Shown here: piece after piece, positions 9,470 to 18,091 of the stretch
Layout: every line of letters starts with the position of its first letter
How positions within the stretch are numbered: the first letter of the stretch is position 1
NCBI GenBank assembly: GCA_037176845.1
Contig: JAYKXP010000382.1
Coordinates: forward strand, 1-18,091
Source of the DNA: Paramarasmius palmivorus
Lineage: Eukaryota; Basidiomycota; Agaricomycetes; Agaricales; Marasmiaceae
Length of the DNA stretch: 18,091 bases
Direction of reading: 5' to 3'
Notes under the pieces: generated by a model
Database searches by the model: none
What the model saw: the letters and a program-made list of their open reading frames with translations, nothing else
What the model was told of the DNA's origin: nothing
Made by a program: the position numbers and the translations under genes

Positions 9470-11037
9470 TTAGATGGCAGCGGCGTCCATCAAGTACCCG
9501 ACGAACTGAGATGGTATCTCGAATGCCTTGTCAGCTGGCACAGAGAAACGGTTCTGGACAACTGGGGATTAGACATCTTCAGCTGACAGCTGAATTAGGC
9601 TAATTCAGACGTACATCCTTCGTCCCGACTTTAGTAGTTGGTATCGGGTCGTCGATAGCAGGTGCGGTGATACACGGTCCGAACCGTGTAGGAGTACATT
9701 GTAGCTTTCAGGTCAACATCCTGGAGGATAGATTATATCAGTATCGTGAAATGTATCCTAGGTTTTGTCCTCACCTCACCAGACACCTGGAAGCGCTACG
9801 ATGGCTTGGACATGTTCGCAATGCCGGAACTAGGTCCAGAATTGACAGGCTATAGATATGCTTTGAAATGGAGCGCGGCCGCGGAGTCGGAATCAACCGC
9901 TATCTTGTGGGTACGATAGTCCTGAGTAAGACCAACCGCTGAACAGTTCAGGGCGAAGGGCTGATAAATGTCGTAGTAACACTCGTGGTTAGAACAAGGA
10001 CTCAACATGCCCTGCAACGATATCCTGTCAGGGCAACGATTGACAATGAAGAGGAGGGACGTACCGTTGTTTCTGAAACTCCAGCGTCAAGGTTTCCGCA
10101 TGGGATTGGCGCTAATACCAGGCCGTTGAACAGCAATACTTATCTTGCGGTGAACGTGGTAGTCGACAAAAGCTCTGTGCCACATAACACACGCAGACCC
10201 TACAAACACGTTGCGCGAGACACAAAAACGCTAATTGGCATGCTGGCCAGAAACTTGGCAAAGGAGTAGAACGGCGATGTGAGTAGTCCTGGGGGGAAAC
10301 GAAGTTTGAAGGCCAGGCGCTGTCAGGAAGTTGGCTACTCCTCTGCGTTATATCAAGAGCCCATGAAAGAGCTGTATAATTGTTCTCAGTAAGACAGAGT
10401 CATAAAGATAGGCGAAACATACCTTTGCATCTAAAAGAGATCGGCATGTGCCAAGTTTCAACAAGCGTACCCCAATGTAAGCGACTTCGGGGTAGTTACG
10501 TCTCTATGGGGTGCATAAAGCACCAACCGACGGTAAAGACGTCTTTTCGCGTCGCTAGATCAGCATTCTTTTCGGTACGTCGGGAACATGGGACGGGCAA
10601 CATATGTAGCATTGCTCCTGTACTTGTGGGACCATGGAAAGGCGGCTAGAAATGACCATGAGCATGCACAGGGAACGGATCATAAGAGTATACCTACCTG
10701 AGACTGTTGACAGCTGCGGAAAAAGCCCAGACATGCAAGGTAGAGTGCGCTTTAGGTGAGAATGTCCGCCTAGTGAGCAGCCAAGTGAGATACTAGAACG
10801 GATTAGCGCTAGAAAAGGGAGACCTACTTTGGGACATCTAGCGACCAAACCTTCTCAGGCTTTGGTGAAGTATTCAATGTAAGGATACGCCGATAGCAGA
10901 TTTATTCGCTGTTTAATCGAATGTTTCATGTAGGAGGCCTTCATGTGATGAACTGCGTGTAGAGTCAATAAGTGGGTCAAAAAATGGGGTAGCAATGGTA
11001 ACATACCTATCTTTCGTCCCCAGATCCGTGTCAACAC
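9470..11037 (-). pseudogene. Possible decayed multi-exon gene
   Basis: This call is weak. Several spans on the minus strand look like fungal introns: 10953-11006, 10770-10827, 10646-10697, 10372-10422, 9721-9779 and 9562-9614 (51-59 nt, with GTATGT, GTAGGT, GTGAGG or GTACGT donors and CAG or TAG acceptors). Between them are coding-like pieces: 10828-10952 reads as a Lys-rich stretch with YPYIEYFTK, then, after a one-base shift near 10860, PEKVWSLDVPK; it continues after a spliced junction as RTFSPKAHSTLHVWAFSAAVNSL (10698-10769). The tail, 9561-9470, reads as NRFSVPADKAFEIPSQF and ends in TAA. No continuous frame joins the pieces, several stops intervene, and no family was recognised. Short open stretches with intron-like borders also occur by chance. 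Confidence 0.2.
9590..9608. repeat. Near-perfect 19-base palindrome
   Basis: CTGAATTAG and CTAATTCAG are exact reverse complements separated by a single G. It lies inside a candidate intron (9562-9614, minus strand). It could form a small hairpin or cruciform, or be a binding site for a dimeric regulator; nothing around it shows which. Confidence 0.6.
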
Positions 11038-14000
11038 GGGGAGTGGCTTTTAAACGAAGGTGATAGTGACAGAGGAGCATTAACCGTGACAGACGAGTCC
11101 ACTGTCCATAGCGGTTCTCTGTAGATTTTGATGCCAGGGTTTTCGGAAGATATAATATCCGCTAGAACAATGACCTCCTAATTCAACAATGAGCCACAAG
11201 GGCACTCTGAATCTGCCGAGGCGCCTCTTCTGGAGAGCAAGCAGTTGGCCAAAGGCTAGAGGTACGTGGTAAGCGGCAATGCAAGCGTTGTAATAGAACG
11301 TGACACGCGCACCTTTCTTCCTGTCCGGCGCCTCCAGTATATTTACATGCAGGCATTGAAGAAAGCGTGCACCGTGTTGAAACCGCCCTTGTAGTGTAAG
11401 CTTCTCGATAGCTTCTCAAACCTGAACATGATCGACCATCAATAGACATTATGTGGAAAGGGTTTTGATGAACGAACGGGGATAAGTAGCGCGATCTTGA
11501 CATGTAATCCGCCTGTACAGTGAAAGGAACAGAGGTCGGAAGTGGGGCTTTAATTGTTCGTCGAGGTAAAGGCGTGTCCGTGCCACTGGAACCTGATGCA
11601 TATGTTAAAAAGAGAATGGCAGCCTGTCAAAGCGGTTGAAACTCACATATGGTTTGGGGGTGAGGCTCGGAGGATTAACGTTTAACATTCATGCTGTGAC
11701 CTTCGGAAAATTTTCAACCCGGTCAGTATGTCCAAGATGTCCCCGCGCGCGGGCACGTTTCAGTTCGGGATTCGCACTGTGCCCAAAGGAAATCTACAGC
11801 AGTGTCTAATGGTTACCTCGCTGATACCACTCTATTTGATAAAGCACGCCTTAGCACTGCAATCGTATAACGACGCTATCCGAATGAAAGCCTCCTCTCT
11901 CCTTCTCTCTCTCTCTCTCGCGACCCAGGACTTTGGTTTATTCGAAGCGGCGCTTACGTCTGAGCCCTCAACATTCGTAGTTCTAGTGACGTTGGAATGA
12001 CGACAAAACTCTTCTCGCTCTGCCCTGCAATCCTCTCGGTCGATAGCGGTGTACTGGCAAAGTTCATTTTCAGTGAAATGAACGAAAGATATTTCAGCGC
12101 AAACTAACCCACATTGTTGATAGCATCCGCGCGACTCTCCACACGCTCCATCTCCACTGCGCCTCTTCTAATCTCGCCCACACACCGTATCTTGCCATTT
12201 AGTTTTTCCTTCTCGTTTTATGAGCACGCTGACCATCGGTGCCGAGTCAGACCGTGAAAGATACGATATACTTGGCAAGTATCAGACACCGGAAAGCGCG
12301 TTGCATAGGCCATGAGCTGGTGGTTATTTTTAGAGTCTGATTTGACTCATCGCAATCACTTGACATCGAAAATTCTGCTGGATTGAAGAATACTTTGAGA
12401 AAGAAGGTTCTGTAGAAAAATTTTGGCGTACCAAAACAAGAGGAGGAAAAGCGTCAATGGTCACTGTTGCCGTTGTCCGTTAGACATTAATCGGAGTCTG
12501 AAAGCCCCGGCGATGCGGGGCGCTTGGCCTCGTGAGCGCCTCTCTGACATTTCTCCACTTTCCTGTCTTCAATTCATGTTATTGTGCGTTTCAACTTCAC
12601 ACCGAGTTTCATCTTTTTCCTGGACCAAGGGACGTTTCGACTAGATTGGCCCATCTATTTGGAGTGGATCAATGGTTTGAAAGGAAGTCATTAAAATGCC
12701 ACGTACGTATGGTTGTTCACGTTTGGTTATTTGTGCAATCACTCCAAAACTCCAAATTGGACGGTCTTCAGCACGCACGCTCGCTCACGCTCTACACCAC
12801 CCCTCTCCACTTACAAGTTAATGAAGGGCGTGGGAATTATAGTAGGCATCATTGACACCAATGCTGCAGGCAAACGTGCAAACGCCCTCGCCTCCTGCTC
12901 ATCTTCGGACGTCAGTTCTTGGTACTCAAGTACGACCTTTAGGTAACTAGTTGCTCTTTCTCTCGGTAAGGTTTCGGAACCTTTTCAGAGCGCTTGACTC
13001 CAACCATCTTCATCATGACGCTATGCATTAACGGTACATAGTACCGCAAAGAGTAAAAATTAAAGCGTTTCGAAAACGGCTTTACACCTTCAATGCTTTC
13101 TTCGTTGATTTTTCGAGATCACACATGGCATCTGCACAGCAAAATCCTCTCATGCTGTGTGCGTGACACTTGTTTCAGCTTATTATGCGACATGGAAAGA
13201 GGGTGGACAGCCCGGCGTGTATCCCCCCATCAAAGTTATCTTCAAGTGGTGCTCCCAATTTCAATGGTCGGAATCCTTCACGTCGAGCAGGTGACAGTAT
13301 GTTTCCTTTTAGCTCTCAAGCTCGAATATGCCTTATTGATGGAGACACTAAGGGCTTCGAACTCAGGACCGAAAGGGCTCTCTGCGCACGCCCCTCGCTG
13401 CGCACTCTCCGCCACTCGCGCATCTGTTTCAGCGTATCCCTATGCCGCCACCGCTCACTTCGATGTGGATATACACCATCGAACAAGCTCAGACGAGGAT
13501 GAGATCTCTGGATCGGGAATTCTACGGCCATCTGAACCACAATCTCACTTTCTATTTTCCGGGAGGCAATCCAATCTGTTCTTCCCCGACCTTCTGAGAT
13601 CAAAAGGCATAAACGTATTTATTCTCGATCTATCGGGGGTTCGAAAGAAATAAAAAAACATGTTTATTTATGAGGCGTCCAACTCACCGCTGCTCTCGCA
13701 CCTTACGCTATTCGCATCACTGACTCATCCGCTCGCACACCTTCTCATTTTCGCCAGCTTGTCCAGTGTCTGCACGGCTACCTGTGCGAAGTACGGTTTC
13801 TCAGTAGATGCTTTTCCTCCCCACAGCTTCTCTCTCAGCCGCGCACTCTCGACGTGACCCCAGAAGGTGGTACCTTTCCGATGCTTTTCCAGCCTCGCAC
13901 AGGCACAGTAGGCTTGCGAATGTCGTTTCCTCGGACTCCAGTCAGCAACTGCTCGCTCTCGCAACGCACAAGACTCTTCATATAGCCACGCACTTTCTTC

Positions 14001-14417
14001 TGGGCCACGCCGATATCCCGCCCTTTTCCAGCCATGGAGACATTCCCGCTACACCGAGCTGGATCGCATAATCTCGTCTGAAATACCGAGATCAATGTGG
14101 TATAATCATTCGTCCTGTAACAACTCACATCCCGCTATCTCGATTGAACGGAACGGACCTCTCAAATCTATCGCGACATCCCTTTGAGGTGCAGTCCAGA
14201 TTCCTTTCCACAGCGCGCCCACGAATCCTTGCTGTAGCTAATGCAGCTGGAACAGCGGAAACGGCGTCAGTCAAAATCGTTTTCCTCTACCTATACCCCC
14301 TTGACGCCGCGACCACTCCGCAGATACAGAACAAATCCGAGACCAGCGCGGGGCTTCGGTTTATATAGAAGAAAATAGTCCGCTGCCACTAATCGACCTT
14401 TATCAGATACTTCTATA
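11038..14417. other. Gene-poor region
   Basis: No gene is supported. The longest open frame (186 codons, 13093-13653 on the plus strand) has no recognisable motif and lies in a pyrimidine-rich stretch, where stop codons are naturally scarce. A (TC) microsatellite sits at about 11904-11919. From about 12500 onward the plus strand is visibly rich in C and T, with recurring CTCTCGC-like words. No tRNA, rRNA or clear transposon terminus was found. Confidence 0.45.
11904..11919. repeat. (TC)8 microsatellite
   Basis: Eight TC units lie within a longer pyrimidine-rich stretch that starts at about 11891. It is ordinary simple-sequence DNA with no feature attached. Confidence 0.85.
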
Positions 14418-14462
14418 TTTTTTTTTTTTTTTTTTTTTTTCCCCCAACCACAACAACAACCA
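14418..14462. repeat. Poly(T)23-poly(C)5 tract followed by a CAA-rich repeat
   Basis: A run of 23 T is followed directly by five C and then a short CAA-rich stretch. It may be a simple repeat or the poly(A)-type tail of an old retroposed element on the minus strand. I see no target-site duplication or element body beside it. Confidence 0.85.
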
Positions 14463-17400
14463 GTACTATGGATCCTAAACCTCCTCTCCTCGATGCACAG
14501 GGGAGTTGACATAACGTGTCAGAAATCGTGTCTGATGGGGGTGTTGAGGTTCTGGCAATGGAAGTGCGGAAGCGAAAACATCGTTTTTTAACATCGTTCT
14601 TCACCAACGGGGAAGTACTCGCGATCAAGGAACCGACTCTTACTTTCGCCAAAGATCTCAGCACGCCACCAGTGATTTCCTACGAGCATTATGTCTGTAT
14701 TACGCTTGCCAACTGCTCGGCTCACTCGGTTTAGCTTGTTTCCCTAAGCAATTCGGTTCGAACTTCATTCCAGTCATGTCGCAGCATCAGATTACTGCGC
14801 CCCGATGCAAACCCATTTACAGTCCATTGCCAGTGGCGCAGCCATCGGTTCTTTTTCACATATTGCACTCTCTCATCTTCTCCCTCGACTTACTTCAACC
14901 TGCTCAGCGCGTAGCTGTTGAACCTCTACTGTGCGCTCTCGACAGTATCGATCGGAAAACTGTTAGCGAATCTAGTTCAGAGCGTATGGTGGCTCACGAT
15001 AACCGATGACGGGAATCTTCAACAGATCATACGCCGTGCCCTGCACCTGTACCTGATGTTCCCTCGCGTTCGCGTAGAACGAGTACCGTCAACAAGCTCA
15101 CTCGAGTTCGTCTTCTTAACATTCTCTACAGTGCCAACCACCTTATCTCATGCAGTCGATCGCGCGACGTAATCACTCTCTTCTCCGCCCCAGACAGCCC
15201 TCAACTGCCATACCAGTCCTCCATCACGTCTAAGGGCGACCGAGATTACCAGCGTTGCAGAAAATTGCTCTTCTGATGTTTAGTACCACAGTTAAGCCAG
15301 TTACGGTGCGGTTCAACCCGACAGCGCATGCATGCGTGTACATTATATCTGCCACTTCCAGTACCACTACGGAGCATTCATCACACACCACCCGGTCGGA
15401 AGAAGCACTCTGTCACCAAAGAGCCAGGGATCTCCGCTCTACACGTTCCAAGACACCCGGACCGATAGGCAGTCATTCTGATGGCGATAAACAGTATACG
15501 CTGGTGCAAGTCAGGAGTGCAACGCCATCAAAAGCGAGTTTGTTCCAAACATGTCGGCTCCTAGACCACCGCATTCCCGTGCTCAGCGATTGGTTTTTCG
15601 GACTATGACCAACACCTTGTCAATGCTATAGGGGGGCCTGTAGTCAACGTGTCTGCCACTCCACTGTACACGTGCTCCGCACGGTTCGTTGTGGAAGCAG
15701 GAATTATCTGTCCACATACCTCACCCGCTCTCTCATCTCTAGTCAACGAAGTAAGGTGTTTTTAACCGTCGAGGGTATGTTCGGCTATTGGAAAGCTTTT
15801 GGTACTTAACGACTAATGAATAGGGATCAATCTCTGGACGAACAGCGGGTCGTTATAATCCGCGCCCGCTTGGCCGAGTTCTTTGAGTTGGCTTCCTATC
15901 GGATTTTAGGCGCACCAAGAGCGCTGGATATGAATGGGATGGCGTCAAGATCGATGATGCATGCTTGATACACAAACCACACTATTAAGTACAGCTTTAA
16001 AGAAGGGGTATCGGGCTTGCTTGCAACGATTTCTAACTCTATTTATTCTGCCTTTAAGTTGGCATTCCGGCAGTTTCGACTAACATTCCCTTACATTTCC
16101 GCAATTAGCGCAGAAAAAAAATCTATTACGATAATTATCAGCTCACTACTTCATACATTACATAGCTTGATGTCATGCTTTCGCATAACACCTTACCAAG
16201 CTTGTACAAATTACCAACAAAAACCTAAAGAGTCAGTTGTTCTATGTGTAATGTACAGTCTTAGTTGAATCCGTGATATCTTTAACATCCGTTGTAAGTG
16301 GTGATAAAGTTTCTGTAGGTTTCCGTGTACACGCCTGTATGGGTTGATGTTAAGGTAGCAGGCTTCGTCATGTAAACGTCGACCAGTCCGGTCCTCGTCT
16401 TCCTCTGTTCCCTCTATTCGCCTGGACTATCCAATTGTGCACTGCTTCCACGTCTTCATCATAGCGGCAGCCTCTGTTCTTGTCTTCCTAGCCTCATTCT
16501 GTAGTCATTAAATACTCCTTGCGATCTGACTCTTGTTGTTTGGAGCCTTGGTTGAAACTGTCGTTTACGTGAACTGAAGGACTTATGGTGCCTTCTTACC
16601 TTCCCCTTTTCTTTCCAAGACTTCCTTCGCGCCTTCCTAAAGTACTGGATACGATGGCCCCGGCAGCCTTCTACGTTAGCTTTATAGGCGCGAGTAGTCT
16701 AGGTCCAACCGGAAAGGGGCCCCAGTGTCTATACAGCACAACGTTATAAGCACCCTGTGCATGTGGATGCTATCTAGGTACTTTTGAAGGAAGTAACTCC
16801 ACGAAGAGGTATCGATCTCCTACAGAAAAGGGGGGAAAAAAAAAAAAAAGGTCCGAAATCGTATTAGACGGAGCCGGCATAGCGAAACGTTAAAATTAAC
16901 CATTCTTCTTCTGCTCTCTCACGCCGCTCCACGCCACCTCCATAGAGCCTTCCAAATCCAGTACTTGTTCTCTTGGTTGCATGCGTATCTTCTCCGGCCA
17001 CTGTTACACTAAACTCGCCACCACCAGTGCCCTAGCAAGGGCCAGCAAGATACCAACGTGAGGTCTCCACCTTTCTGCTTCACATGCTGAATGATCTGGC
17101 GACTCTGCATTTCAGCTTGCGTAAAACTCTCGAGACTCGATTTATCTGGTGATCTCGTGCAGTTGTCACAATGCCCACACCGCTCCAGAGTCCGCTATTT
17201 CCGTCTGACGAGTTATGGAGAGTTGCGAAGAATGAGTAACAGTACCTATTCCGCGTGGATACAATGTGTCAATTCGGTCGCATCTCAGTGGGACGCTAGG
17301 AATATCGCATGTATTTGACCGCTCTTTCGCGTCGCATTTCGGCCATTTTGGAGAGGATACTGTGGCGAACCGAGAGCTTTCCATGTACTGCGGGATGCAC

Positions 17401-18091
17401 TGTCGGACACCACGCCTCGCATCCCTGTCTGCTCTTCGCTCTCGCTTACTCTATCCTCGTCTCACTCCGCCGACCTCCCTCCTGCTCACGCAGGCGCTGC
17501 CCGTCCTTCTAGCGTACGTCTGGTACGTAATGTTGCGGCGTATTGAGGTAGATTAGAAGAGAACGCAATTCAGAATCATTGCCATCTCTTCGCCCGTCAG
17601 ACTCTTGCTAGAACCCTTCCCATGATTTCTGCGTCATAGCATCAAGGCTGTTATTAAGGAACGGACACTATGTTTAGAAAATGGAGTGGAACGTACGGTA
17701 TCTAAAAGGTGGAATCTGACCCAAAACAGGCAAGACGCAGAAGGGTTTCTATAAACGAATACTGATTGATGCACACGAAGCGAACATCTCCTTATTCGTT
17801 AACATTCCAAAAACGACTAATAAAAAGCCGAATTAACTGACAAAGACCATTCTAAACCATCAGTGGATAGGAAAACACGCACCAATTGTCGCACAAACTA
17901 CTTTAACGTTTCCCTTTCATTGATCTATGTAATGTCTCTTTTCGGAATCCGACTGTCGCATGGTATATACGCCGGTCATGATCTTGCCCTGGTCTCGAAG
18001 GACCTTGCGCTATTTTCTGCTTTGATTTTGCGTAAAGTTGTGAGTCACTCTATATCGACTACGGGAGTGAATGTGGACGCCATACCTTCAT
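14463..18091. other. Gene-poor region
   Basis: No gene is supported. Open frames are all under 120 codons and carry no motif. A candidate intron at 15775-15823 (GTATGT donor, GACTAAT branch, TAG acceptor), followed by 47 open codons ending at 15968, is the only spliced-looking piece. The span 15960-16300 looks richer in A and T than its surroundings, and 16380-17560 is again rich in C and T on the plus strand. No RNA gene was recognised. Confidence 0.45.
16830..16849. repeat. Poly(G)6-poly(A)14 tract
   Basis: Six G are followed by 14 A. Read on the minus strand this is T14C6, the same kind of tract as at 14418-14445 but in the opposite orientation, 2.4 kb away. Confidence 0.85.

Noticed and set aside
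12507..12530. GC-rich hairpin (CCCCG/CGGGG with a six-base loop)
   Set aside because: The stem is only five pairs, it has no T-run, and no gene ends nearby, so there is no reason to call it a terminator or an RNA gene.
13093..13653. 186-codon open frame on the plus strand
   Set aside because: It lies in pyrimidine-rich DNA where stop codons are scarce, overlaps open frames on both strands, and shows no domain or conserved-looking motif.
14745..14770. GGTTCGAAC, resembling a tRNA T-loop
   Set aside because: The flanking bases do not form a T-stem, and no matching acceptor, D-arm or anticodon arm is present.
1..18091. CRISPR arrays, prophage or bacterial mobile elements
   Set aside because: No regularly spaced repeats, integrase or transposase motifs, or bacterial operon features were seen; the genes have spliceosomal introns.

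Overview
The window looks like nuclear DNA of a filamentous fungus, most likely a basidiomycete. Its recognisable genes are cut by short introns of 49-63 nt with GT-AG ends and CTAAC/CTAAT-type branch points, and two of them code for a fungal peroxisomal-type 3-ketoacyl-CoA thiolase and an omega-like glutathione S-transferase. No bacterial operon layout, CRISPR array, rRNA or convincing tRNA was seen. The species cannot be named from this sequence.

Layout. Bases 1-2050 hold no gene I can support. From 2051 to 8904 lies a compact block whose four main genes all run on the minus strand. Listed in order of coordinate they are: a thiolase (2051-3447) with an intact 5' two thirds and a frame-broken 3' end; an unrecognised Ser/Thr-rich protein with one intron (5347-6273); a 455-residue protein built from two tandem units that resemble SAM domains (6486-7853); and a five-exon glutathione S-transferase (7926-8904) with a one-base frameshift near its middle. 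Between the thiolase and the Ser/Thr-rich gene, on the plus strand, is a broken second copy of the SAM-like gene (about 3925-5084). The two copies therefore form a diverged inverted duplication enclosing the Ser/Thr-rich gene.

Bases 8905-18091 are gene-poor. The only hint of a gene there is a run of fungal-looking introns with frame-broken coding pieces on the minus strand at about 9470-11037, which I report at low confidence. The rest holds short simple repeats, two poly(T)-poly(C) tracts in opposite orientation, and long pyrimidine-rich stretches on the plus strand.

How the genes relate. Thiolase (last step of fatty-acid beta-oxidation) and glutathione S-transferase (thiol chemistry) are ordinary metabolic genes, and nothing links them into one pathway. 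The most unusual content is the SAM-like gene and its inverted broken copy, which contains a 12-13 base local inversion relative to its partner. Small indels break coding frames in at least three loci, so either the region is decaying or the assembly carries uncorrected indel errors; raw reads would settle which. I found no convincing new multi-gene system.
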